A stretch of DNA of 64,000 bases from Turnera subulata (lineage: Eukaryota; Streptophyta; Magnoliopsida; Malpighiales; Passifloraceae). The position numbers were made by a program, and so were the translations under genes. The notes below the pieces were generated by a model. That model was not told the origin of the DNA, searched no databases, and saw only the letters and a list, made by a program, of their open reading frames with translations. Location of the stretch: the NCBI GenBank assembly GCA_028386065.3, contig JAKUCV010000446.1, positions 1 to 64,000 of the forward strand, written 5' to 3'. Positions 11,764 to 23,300 of the stretch are shown here, piece by piece (positions within the stretch are counted from its first letter, which is position 1; each line of letters opens with the position of its first letter).

Positions 11764-13483
11764 TCATTTCCTGGGGACGAGGTAAACCCTAGCCTTGACG
11801 ACTGATCCATTTCCAAGCCTGAATCCAGGACTAACTGGGAATCCCACGATCTGTCCAGCCGGAATCCTCCCACTAGAAAATCTCACAGCACTCTCCATAT
11901 ACTGTGCATGATATTCGGCTCCCCTACTTGCTTCAAACTGGCTTGGAGCAGGGTCAAGAGAGAAAGCCAGTAGGTGAAGCAACCACACAGCTTTGGCCAA
12001 CCCCAAGAACTCGGCATAGAACTGAGTCCGTGGATGATTGCCAGCTAATACTTGCTGGCGTTGCTCAGTGTTCCCGAACAAGGACTCTTCCATCTTGGGA
12101 TGCACAATGGCGAGGTATTTCTTGGAGCAGAATTTACCAAAGTGACAGGTGGGCAAGATCCCAAGAAGCTCACAGGGGTCCATGGCCTTCATGTCGCGGT
12201 ACTGAGTAAAACAGTCACGGCGGAACTGGTCCGGGTTGAGCAGAGAAGAGAGGCTGCCATCCATGTAGAAAGTCTCATGGTCAAACCCTTGAAAGAATTT
12301 GCGAGAAATGTAGGACTCCAGCGCATACTTGGCATGATGGGTTGCGAGGGTGGAGGCAATGGCAGTGGTGGTAATGTTGTCAGCGGCCGTGGTAGCAGCT
12401 TCGATGGAACGAACAGCAGCAGCAATGTCCCAGTGGGCAGTGCGCATTAGAGTAAGGAGAAGGGATGTAAATGATTTTGATGTGCTCTTAACTTGGCTCA
12501 TTGTTATCTCGAATAGTTCAGGTGATGGAGATCCCGCAACTGTATCAAGTACAAGGGAAGGGATCAAAGGTGCAAGATTACTAATGTTCAATTGACTGGA
12601 TTGTTCGATAGAATAAAATGTGCTAATTAAGAAAAAGAATATGATACCGACCATGATTCACCATCACCTCTTTTCTTTTTTTCTTTTTTAATACCAAAAG
12701 TAGATAATGCATTGCATTCGCATTAGCAGAAGAATGCCATTTAGCAGCAAGTAGTAAGTTCAAAAAAAGAAAAAGGTAGGTACCTTGAGCAGCAGAACTA
12801 CAGCTGACTTTCCTCTTTGACTGTGACCAACCTTTCTTACCCCTGCCACCACCACTACTACTACTACTGCTCTTGAGCTTCTCCTTCAAGTTGTGCACCT
12901 CAGTTTCTCTGGCCTTTACCTCCCTCTTCAGCTCCTCCACCGCGGCCTCATAGGGAGCAACCACCTCCCTCAACATCCCTTTTTCGATGCTATCCCCTCT
13001 CATCATCATCATCGTCATCCCCGCTCCTCCGCCCCCAACGCTGACGCACCTCCTAAACCTCTCCCTCAACACCGCCAGCCTCCTCAGCTCCCCGACCACC
13101 GCCGCATCCGCCACCCGCATCCTCTCCGGGTCCCAGGGGCAATGAGCCTCCTGCAAGCTCCCGTACGCCCTCTTCATGGCCGACACCGAATCGAACACCT
13201 CGTTCATCAACATCTCCATCTCCACCACCCTCTCCATCGCCATCCGCTCCCCCTTACTACTACTACTACTACCACCACCACCGCCGTACAGTAGATGACC
13301 GTTCACCTGATCTTCCTCCGCCGACTCCTCGGCCTCGGCCTCGGCCTCAGTCTCAGTCTCGTACTCGTAGAGTTCTTGGGGCTCCGCCTTGTGCCTCCCA
13401 GGGGCGGCGAGAGGGTGAAGCAAGCAAGAAGCTGCCACTCTCTGGATTAAATCGGAGAAGTTAGAAGTGACCTTGTTCGCCAT
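11764..13483 (-). CDS. DUF641 family protein (GIL1/IRKI-related)
   Basis: Two exons on the minus strand: 13483-12784 and 12539-11764, giving 491 aa. The N-terminus (MANKVTSNFSDLIQRVAASC) and the blocks SAMKRAYGSLQEAHCPWDPERMR and MLREVVAPYEAAVEELK are characteristic of plant DUF641 proteins. An acidic Glu/Thr/Ala tract lies near residues 40-65, Ser- and Gly-rich spacers follow, and a predicted coiled coil (EELKREVKARETEVHNLKEKL) precedes the splice. Exon 2 holds the conserved C-terminal domain from SPSPELFEITMSQVK to the end. The acceptor at 12540 was chosen because it alone gives the conserved Q-VAGSPSPELF join in frame; other AGs upstream cause stops. In Arabidopsis, GIL1 of this family acts in phytochrome-dependent gravitropism and IRKI binds a receptor kinase; the role here is unknown. 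The ATG at 13483 is the family start. Confidence 0.93.
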
Positions 13484-15510
13484 TTCACCTTTCTCCTTAG
13501 GCCTCACCTCTCGGTTCCTTACCCCACTATAAAATATATTAAAAAAAAAAAAACGAAATTAAGGAGGGAGGTTGAATGAAGGGAAATGTTTGAACGGAGT
13601 AATGCAAGTTAAAAGTGAAGTAAAAGACCTGAGAATATTATTATTATTATTATTATGAGATCGCAAAGGAGAGGAGAATAATGTAGGAGGTTTGGGTGCT
13701 GGATCTCGGTCAAACGGGACTGAGTAGTAAAAGAAGTTATTGTGGTCGTTGAAGCTGTCCTCCTCCGTTTCCTGCACCTTAATTGGGCTGTTGCTCTTCT
13801 TATTCTTCTTCCTGCTCGCCCGGAGCTGTGTTAATCAGTAACTCAATAATAATAAAATAATAAAAGAAATTAAAGCAAAACCAACGGGGAGACTGGGGTT
13901 GCTCTTCGCCGGCGAGCGGCAGGAAATGGTTTAGCAAAAAGATATGTGTGTAAGCTAGCGTAACACACGTGGGGGGGGGATGGGAGTTGAGAGCGAGAGT
14001 GTTTATTTACTAGTAATTACTAGTACTTTACAGTAATACAGTGAGTGAGTCCTAACTCCTAACTCCTCCTAAGTAAGTACTAACACTCACAGTGTGTGTG
14101 TGTGTGTGGACGTGGTGGGGTGAAGTGGAGTGGAGTAGGGATGGGTTTTCTCTTTCTCCTTTTTTGTTTTTGGTGCGGGGTGGATGGAGGTATTATAAGG
14201 GACCACTAATGCTTCCTGGGCACGTTCGCATGGATGGATGGTTAATTAGACAATGGAAGAACTTTTTTTGTGTTTTATGCTTTTTGGTTTCGTTTTTCTT
14301 GGTAACCTCCACAAGTCAACAATTCTTGCCCAATCCAATGTTAGGAAATAATTATATGAGACACTTGTGTACTGTACACCTTCTTCAACCCCTTGAAAAC
14401 AACACGGGAAAGAATTGATAATCAAAACTTCTTTAGGAAGGAGAGGCTCTCCCAGGCACACCTTGACTTAGCTACAAATCAGTAACCAAGAAGGACTGCT
14501 GGAGACATTAAGCATTGTACAATGGTATGTAGAAATTACTTACCAATGTTGATCTCTCTTTACCAATGAATTTCTACTTGGTACAACTTCACAACTATTT
14601 GATGTGTATTGCAATTTAGGAATCAAAAAGAATCTCACTTAGACAACAGTCATGATTTCCCATGTAGCAGCAGTACCGGAGGGTTAAAAATCTGAGATTT
14701 TTTTCATGTCTTTTCTTTTTTTTTAAAAAAAGGGATGGACCGGCAATAATCCAATATGGGGATTGATTGGACATGTCACAAGAGTGTGTTAATGGGCCAA
14801 AATAGGCCCTTATCACGTGTTATGATGCCCCACTGACTCTGAGGCCTGAGAGATGAAAACTGTAGTTTATGATTGGACTGGAAAGACCCATGAGGTGGGC
14901 TGACCAGCTGAACAAGGGCCCGGGCCATGTGAGAGGACATCCCACGTTTCTTTATCCCTTAAAAGTTAGGATGTTAAGAAAAAGGGCACATGCATAAATT
15001 ATAATTTTTTTTATATGAGATTATAATTTATCAAATGATAACTTATTTTCGTTCCAAAAAAAATGATAATTTATTTGTTGGAGCTGTGACTCTCGCTCTC
15101 TCTCTCACATATTTATCACATAATATAACCTTACAGAAAAATATTGGGTAGACTTGGCTTATCTATATGTATGTACTTCAGTACTTGTCACTTGATCTAT
15201 ATAGGGGTGTTTTTTTATTGCCTATATTTTAATGAAGATAACTAATTATTGAAAATTTAAAAATGAAAGTTTGGAAGCCAAAGAAAAAAAGATAACGAAC
15301 CGCCGTGAAATTTCCCGGAAAAAAAAGAGAGGAAACGAAACAGTAGTGAGATGAAAAGGATGCAAACTTCGGATATGCGTGACACATAATTTTTTACATA
15401 GTTAGCTTTAACAACTGCCAACGTCAACCAAAAAGATAATACATTATGCAAAATTCATGAAAGGTACGCTACTCAATTGTAATCAGAAATTTGCTAATCA
15501 TAATTTTATC
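13484..15510 (-). promoter_or_regulatory. Upstream region of the DUF641 gene
   Basis: This is the 5' flank of the minus-strand gene. It contains simple repeats (ATT trinucleotides at about 13636-13657, TG dinucleotides at about 14093-14108) and a 72-codon minus-strand ORF (13777-13559), which might be a leader ORF in the 5' UTR. Beyond 14500 it is AT-rich spacer with no recognised gene. Confidence 0.4.
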
Positions 15511-15801
15511 ATGGATTAAATTTATGATTGGTCCATGTATTATTAAATTTGGTCTCCTTATGCTGTTACCCTTTTACTATTTTATAATGTTAAAGTTGAT
15601 CTCTCACTCTAATTAAATTATGAATTAGCTTAATGTCATATCATGTTAATTCATCAAAATAGCATACGTAATTCATGATTTAATTAGATATGGGACCAAA
15701 TTTATCGCTTTAGAGTAGTTATTAGGGATGTAAAATATCGAAAATCACTTAAGGAGATCAATACTTCAAAATAGTAAAAAGACTAATCATATATTTGATT
15801 C
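15511..15801. mobile_element. MITE with 9-bp target duplication (Mutator-like)
   Basis: A 291-bp element without ORF. Its ends form imperfect inverted repeats: GGATTAAATTTATGATTGGTC at the left versus GAATCAAATATATGATTAGTC read from the right, 17 of 21 identical. It is flanked by the perfect direct repeat AATTTTATC (15502-15510 and 15802-15810). A 9-bp duplication is typical of Mutator-like MITEs. Confidence 0.65.
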
Positions 15802-15810
15802 AATTTTATC

Positions 15811-17296
15811 TACATCTATATTCCCAAATCCAAAAAATACTTTGTGATTGAGAAGATACTTAAATATATTGGCTGGAATGTGCTCCCAGCAAAATTGCCC
15901 AGAGACAAGAGACCCTCTCTAGTAAAAGGGAAGGATACTCTTCTAATATATATATAAAAAAATGAAAATAATACCTCCATAAGAGGTCATGTCCCTCCTA
16001 GGAGAGGATTTTGTAAATCAGGATATTAACCTGATTTTTTTGGTAGAATATTTGTGTTGGTATTTGACGTATTGACAAAAGAAGATGAAAACACTATGTA
16101 CCAAAAAAAAAAAACTGTAGGTGATAGGATTAAAGGTTTTTCTAACTTCTCTCAAATAAAGATCAGTTCTAACTCTCAACTGGAGTTGAAACTCGTAGTT
16201 ATAACTCTTACACTGCTAGGTTCTTTATCCAAAGTGCAATCTTTGAAACATAAAAATCGTATATATCGCATTGCAAAGGAGTGAACAACGGGGATGCATC
16301 TCTCTCTCTCTCTCTATATATATATATTATAACGAAAAAATTAAAGTGCAAGCCTCAAAACGCTACTTGGTACATTCTTTTAAGCATTCATAAAATAGAA
16401 AAAAGATCTAGGCATGAATAAATTTTGGAAACATTATTTATCCTTAAGAAAGATTACTTCTTCTATTTTTGTCGGCTCCCCTATATGGAGCTAAAGGTTA
16501 AATATTAGCAAGAGGAAACAACTCCCTAATTTGTTGACGACAAGCATAAAATTATACATAGATAGGATGTTTAAGGTTATGGAAAGTTACTGACCAAAGA
16601 AAAAAAAAAAAAGGTCGTGGAGAGTTACCTTGTACCATCAGACCCTTTTGAACAAAGTAAAATGCCTGGGAACATGGTCCAAGTTTGCAGACACACTCAA
16701 GTCTGCAGAAGAAAGTGAGAGAAAGTTGATAGAATGAATTAATAGGAAAGTGTTTGCTCAAAGGAGTTATTTCTGCTTTCAAGGGAGCTCAGTGAATGAA
16801 TATATAGCATTTTAAAAGCTTTGGCATGGTTAAATGGAGAAGTGTTTGTCGACTCTCAAACTAGCTAGACAAAGGGAAAGGTGTTGGACTTGATAGAGTC
16901 CCCCACATTTTGATTGTAGCTTCAACTTCTTGTTTCTAATTTTTGGGTGGCAGTCGCATTCAATTCAAAGCTAAAAGACGTATCATAAATGTTGAAATAT
17001 ATCAATAATTGAAAGGAGCATATTTTTTTCTGCTTTGGGATTGTCTGAAGTTCGTTGCAAAGCATCTAGACATATCTTTGTTGCTGACATTTCATGTGCA
17101 TCGATCATGGTTGAAAACTCAAGTTAGGAAATTCTCATTCACCTATACTAGTAGTACATTTTCGGTTGATAAAATTGATTAACTGCGGTGCATAATGACT
17201 GTCTTCCAAGCCACATAAACAGAACTTAGTGTTCCACTTTTGTACCTAAGTTTTTGAAAGGTGAGAAGCATGCAGCTAAAGATTTAAAAAATAGAG
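15811..17296. other. Intergenic, AT-rich spacer
   Basis: No gene recognised. It holds a compound microsatellite, (CT)n then (TA)n, at 16300-16328 and scattered A-runs. Several short ORFs have no coding character. Confidence 0.4.
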
Positions 17297-17667
17297 TAAA
17301 TATATATTTGGTCCCTCTATTATACTACTATACTGTAATGTATACTTTAATGATAAAAATGGTTCCCTTACACTAATTACGAATAATTATATCTCCATAC
17401 TCTACCTAAATGATTAATTTGGTCTCTCACTTAGTAATTAGCTGATCTCACAGACTAATCTCTTCAAATTAAAATTTTTCCTGAGTCCCACAGGTCGGGA
17501 AAATAATAAAAAAAATCAATTTCTTAACATGTAGTCTTCCATGTCAGCTAATCATCATTTAGAAGACTATATTAATCATTTATATAGAATAATTAGACAT
17601 AATTAATCATAATTAATATAGAGAAATCATTCTTATCATTACAATAGGATGACCGAACATATATTTA
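17297..17667. mobile_element. Probable MITE (inverted-repeat ends)
   Basis: The left end TAAATATATATTTGGTC and the inverted right end TAAATATATGTTCGGTC agree at 15 of 17 positions. The interior is AT-rich and non-coding. I could not find a convincing target-site duplication, so the exact borders are uncertain. The ends resemble those of the MITE at 15511-15801. Confidence 0.45.
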
Positions 17668-17730
17668 ATCATTAGAAAAAACATTGTTCACACCACTTTG
17701 CATGTTGGAACATAATGTCAAAATAATTTT

Positions 17731-17902
17731 CGATCCGGAGAAACGCGGAGGTATGGAAAATGCACCTGTTGGGAGTGGTAAACCACGCTGGACCTCGCTC
17801 GTGGTCCTAGGCTAAATGCCCGAAAAGCGAGATTGGGTGTCGTGCCACGGATGAGAATAATCTGGCTTGTCTAACTGGGATACTCATATTATAAAAAAAA
17901 TA
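17731..17902 (+). mobile_element. 172-bp SINE-like retroposon with 13-bp target duplication
   Basis: The insert has higher GC content than its surroundings and ends in an A-rich tail (ATAAAAAAAATA). It is flanked by the perfect 13-bp direct repeat TCAAAATAATTTT (17718-17730 and 17903-17915). A variable-length duplication plus A-tail indicates LINE-type reverse transcription of an RNA. I could not find convincing tRNA-type A and B boxes, so it may be a 5'-truncated SINE or another retroposed RNA. Confidence 0.6.
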
Positions 17903-20399
17903 TCAAAATAATTTTGGTGAAGATGGCATTTTGATGAAAAGCTTTGCTGTAATTTGTCGTCTTTTTCCTGCAAGTATATTTTCCGCGAACAAGAACCTAT
18001 TCAGCCCCTGAAATATTTGATCATATCTAAAAACATGACAAGGGATTTAAAGTAGCTCACCGATCCTCTCTTGTTTTCAAGCGAAAAAGTATGAAATCTT
18101 GTTCTCCAACTAGTCTTACTGGCTTTGGAAGAGGTGTTTGGAGCATAAACTTTTTCCGGCATAGCCCATATGACTTTTATGAAAAGCCAATCTGCATTTA
18201 GGTTGTGCTCCTTAATTGGATGGATATTTATTTTCGACACTCCCATATTTTGAATACCTTTTATCGATTGAATGTCAGTGTATTTATGCCCGAGAAGGGA
18301 GTTGGCCAAGCTCGTGGGCTTTAGTCACAGACTGTGTTAGGTTATCTTAAAACCACCACAAAGTCGACCCAAGATAAGTAAGACTGTATTATTTCTATAA
18401 TATCTAGGTTTAATTATGACGGTCGTCTCCTATATTTATAAAGTTTATGAACTTACTTAGGATTAGAGATCGATTACGTGTATAGTATAAACATGAATTT
18501 ATACTTGTAAATTTGACACACCACTCAATTCAACCGTGAACATTAAAATTTGACCCATAGTTAATTTACTGGATTTCAATAGTATTTTAGAGTCCAAGTT
18601 AATTTATTTAGGGTGCATTTGGGAACTGTTTTGTGTTTTTAGTTCTTAAGAACTATTTTGAAAATTAAGAACTGAAAACTGTTTTGAGAATTTTTAAACA
18701 CTGAAAATTCGTTTGGATGTTTATACTTTAAAACAATTCTTAAAGAACTAAAAATAAAGAAACTGTTTGGCAGAAATAAATGCAAAAACTGTTTTTAAAT
18801 ATTAAAAATTATAAACTTATTAGATTAATAAAGTAATTTAATTAATAAGATATTTAGATTATATATGAGAATTTTAAAACAAAATCACCATCACATAATT
18901 TATTAAATAAATTAATTTAGAATAGAATTTATTTGTACAAATAATAAAAAAATTCTGTTGAATATTAAAAAAATTATTACACATTGTAAGACATTATTTA
19001 ATATCACATAATTTCATTTAATATTATAACGTTCATATAGTCTTCATACACAACACTTCGATATCATCATAGTAATTACAATAAAATTAGTTTACATTAA
19101 CGATTAGCCCACATTAAATTTGCAATATTATTCCGATATTCTGCCATTGCTGCTGCACCTTGCTCACCTAACTCTTCCTGTCGAGAACTTGAAGCACCTG
19201 ATGTTCCCTCGTCTGAACTTTCAGATATAGTCTCCATCTCTAATGGGCTTATATTTTCCCATTCTTCAAATAATTTATCACATTGTGCCCGTTTACGAAC
19301 ATAATTATGAATTGTACAACAAGCAATTACAATAAGACGTTATTTAGTAGGTTTATAATTTGGCATTAATTTTAAAATTGGAAAACGTGCTTTTAGGACT
19401 CCAAAACATCGTACGATTACCATCCTTGGTGACGACTGTCTATAGTTAAAAAATTCTTCACGACTTCGAGGTTGGCGTCTGCTACCACTAAATTCTTGTG
19501 AATGATACCTTTGACCTTTAAAGAGGGGAAGAAATACTGCCATACAAGGATATCCAGAATCAACAAGATAATATTGGCCTGTAACAAAAAATTATTTAAT
19601 TAGAAATTATAAAAATAATAATGAATGAATGAACAAAATAAAATATTTAATTATAATTTTTTTTTGAAATTTCATTAAAATTATTACCTTCTCGTGGCCA
19701 TGGAAATTGTGAATCTCTCCAATGAAGTGCATCTAAAAAAATTCTTGAGTCATTAGCACTACCTTCCCATCCCGAAAGTACATAAGTGAACATCATATTA
19801 AAATCACAAGCACACATAATATTTTGTGTGACAATACTTTTTCTGCCTCTACAAGAAACTTGCTTCTCCGCAGGAGCCCATGCACTTATATGTGTACCAT
19901 CAATTGCGCCAAGACAATTCTAAAGAAAAAAAATAATTAGAAAATTTTTATTTTATTTTAATTAAATTATATTTTTTTGTGACTTCTACAATAATAACAT
20001 TCTTAACATTACCTGAAACCATGGATAGTACATCGGATTGTTGACAATGTGATCTGGTAATTCTGTTCAATCTTGTTTAATAATCTCCTGCCCAAGTTTG
20101 CATAATGCTTTTATAGTTTGCTTAAAATGGCGCTGCACAGTTTCAGTAGAGTGCTGAAATCGATCCGCCACAACTCTGTGACGAATATTATGTCCCAAAA
20201 TAAATAATGTCATTGCAACCTTCTCCTTTAAACAGACAGCCTTCGAATCACTTAGATATCCCCTTCTTCTGAGATCAACACACAGTGAGATAAAGCATGC
20301 TTTTTTCATACGAAATAATTCATAACAAATTTGACTTGATCCTTCCAACAATTCACTGACAAACTGATGACCTGTTAATGAAGATGTTCGTATCCGATT

Positions 20400-23300
20400 T
20401 GTAACAGCCCGGGTAAAATTTTGGATTTTTACCGGGACTGTAAAAGTCTTTTTACCGTGATTTACTGTTGAATTAATCTTGGGTAATTAATTCAAGGTAA
20501 ATCGGGAGTTTTTTTTCGAAACCAAGGGTTTTCCCGCGCTCGTGATTTTCCCGCGGATTTTTCGAACCTAAGTTGGTATTTTTCGGGTTTCGGAATTTCC
20601 CAAAAAATCACACCGGAAAATAACTAAGGGGGTATCAGTTATTTTCTGGTCCGGATCATACCCGCCTGCATTATTGATCTCACATGTTTAATAGTTAAAC
20701 ACGGTTTATAAAAAGAAAGCAGAAGAAGGCAGCAGGAGAGGAAGAGAGGAAGAAGAGAAGAAAAAAAAGACAGAGAGAAAAAGAAAAAGAGAGGAAAAGA
20801 AAAAAAAAAAGAAGAAAAGGAAAAATTAAAAAAAAGAGGAAAAAAAAACATACAGAGGGAAAAAAAAAAAGAAATGACAGAAGAAAAAAATAATGAAGAG
20901 TAAAGAAAAAAAAGAAGCAAAAATCAGAGAAAAATCAGAAAAGAAAAGAAAGAAAATAGAAAATAGAAGGAAAATAAGGAAAACGAAAAAAAAAAGAAGA
21001 AGAGGACTGTTAGCGTCTGCTACTGTTCATCCCGTGGCATTCCGCGTCACCGTTCGCTGCACCGCCGCCACCAGCGCCTTCGCCACGCCGGCGCGACCTC
21101 GACGCCGCCTTCCCCGAGTCCTTCCGCCGCTGGACGCGCACAGAACGGCCGTTGACCCGTAGCAGAACCCACGGATCCGGCTTCCTTCCGCCTCCTGCTC
21201 AGCCGCCGCGACGCCGCGCCCAGCTTCCGGTCTCCTTCACGTCGCCATCGTCCGCCGCGTCTGCTGCTATGCTCGCTCGCCCTCCCCTCGTGCTCCTGCC
21301 GCGCCGCCGTCGTCGCAACCCGGAGGTAAGACCCAGTTTGCTAGGATCCGCTTTGCGTAACGGGTCGTGTGTTGGGTTGTTGATAGCTTGGGCCTGGGCT
21401 GGCGGGCTACAGGCTGTGCGCGGGCCTGCTAGCACATGATAATAATAAGAGTCGGAAAAAAAAGGGAAGGAAGAAAAAAAATAAAACAGAAAAAAAAAGA
21501 GAAGAAGAAAGAAAATCAAGAAAATGAAAAGAAAAGAAAATAAGAAGAAAAGGAGGAAAATATGGAAAAAAGAAGGAAAAAGGAAAAATATGAAGGGAAC
21601 AGTTCGTCAGCTTCCGCCCGGTTAGTGTGCATGGCGATGCGTTCCCGGCCTCCTCTCGCTGCACCGCCGCCATCCACCTCTTCCCCGTGGAGTCGCCGAC
21701 TGAACCCCACCGCCCCCGCTCGATTTTGCCGCCGGACGCGCGCGCAGGAGGCGTTGACCCGCCGGTTTTCCCCGCGGATCTGGCTCTCTTCCTCACTGCT
21801 CCGCCACCGCGCCGCCTCGCGCCGAGATAGCACCGCCCCTGGAGTCGCCAGCCGCCGCCTGATCCCCTGCTGTGCTCGCTTCCCTCCCCCGCGCCGCCGC
21901 CGCCGTCGCGTTGCTGTCAACCCGAGGTGAGCATCCGGATTTGTGACCCGCGTCCGACCCGTTTCGACTGGTCGGGTCGCGTCTTGGGTTTCTGCTGAAT
22001 GGGCTGAACAGTGTTGGACCGGGTCTTGGGCGCGGGCCTGTGCTTCGGGCCTGCTGCCTTGGTCTGGGCCGACACTATTCAAGCCCAGTCCGTTTTAATT
22101 TTAAAAAAAACTATATTAATATATATTTATTTATTTACAATCTGATATATATACTTTGGAAAAAAAATTATATAGTTATTTTGAGTAAATTACTGCCAAT
22201 TTAACTCTGGTATTTGTGTTAAAATATAAATATATTTACTTGGTTAAATAATTAAGTTTGGTTTTGGAAAACCATTTTTAATTGGAAAAATATATGTTTA
22301 CCTTGAGAATAATTTCTAGAAATTTAATATATGTATTATTTTTGTCTGAAAAATTATGATTTTGTTATCTGTATATAAATATGTATTTTTGAAATTAAAG
22401 TTGATTATATTTTGTGTTGGAAAATTAAATTGTATATGTATTTAGAAAAAGATAAATACTATATATATTTTCTGAAAATTATAAATAGGTTATTATTTTT
22501 CTGGAAAATATGATGATTATTATTTTGGAATTATACTTATTTTATGAAGTATTTTGAATAGAATTTTAATTAAAATATAGTACCGAAATTATATTCGGAT
22601 ATACGTATGGTTAAATATTTTCGATAAATGGAAATAATAGCAGATAAGAACCGGGATGGGTATATATCGTAATGTTGGCATCATAGTATACCGATTATGT
22701 GCATTTATGTGTATGTATGATTTTGTGTATAGGTTTTTGGATATCGGGCAGTTTCCCGAGGAGCCGGCGTCGGACCGGTCATTGTCTCCGAAGTTGAGTA
22801 ATCGGCCAAGGTGAGGATGGATTTCCTTCAATATGTGCCTATATTACTCGGTTATTGTGTTTGGTGTTATTGCATTGTTGGATGCTGTGGTTTAGCTGTG
22901 TTTGGGTTCGGGATGTTTATCCCGGTGTTCTGTTTGGTTTTTGGGATGTTTATCCCCGTATTGATTTTTTGTGTTGTTTGGAACAAGTAAATGGAATTAA
23001 TAATGAATAGTGAAAAGGATGTCAATCCTTGGTATTTTGGTTAGGGATGTCGATCCCTGAGTTTGGTTTTTGATGACGGTATTATAATTGTCACGTGGTA
23101 AGTAGAGGTACGACCGGATGGTTAGAGACTGCTTTGTGGTGGCCATGATCTGGGTTCGTGTGATAAGCATGTCTATGCTTGGGATGTCTATCCCGGTTTG
23201 TTATATTTGGGATGTCTATCCCTGGGTTCTTTTTGATCTGGCACCAGGAACAGGTTGATAACCTGGTACGACCCTAGCTTATCCGTGACGGGGCCCGGAA

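Noticed and set aside
12893..13294. 133-codon His/Pro-rich frame on the plus strand
   Set aside because: It is the shadow of exon 1 of the DUF641 gene in a GC-rich, low-complexity stretch.
13559..13777. Possible extra N-terminal exon of the DUF641 gene
   Set aside because: The family start (MANKV..FSDLIQRV) is complete at 13483 and no splice is needed. The frame may only be a leader ORF.
17731..17902. Hammerhead-like core (GGATGAG plus a GAAA) in the retroposon
   Set aside because: The conserved CUGAUGAG and CGAAA elements are not in a consistent arrangement and pairing stems could not be built.
18001..18309. 102-codon minus-strand open frame
   Set aside because: No recognisable domain or signal, placed between transposons, length compatible with chance in AT-rich DNA.
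20893..22082. Several GC-rich frames on both strands (up to 188 codons)
   Set aside because: Compositional artefacts of the purine-rich and GC-rich parts of an LTR. Frames are open on both strands, with no domain.
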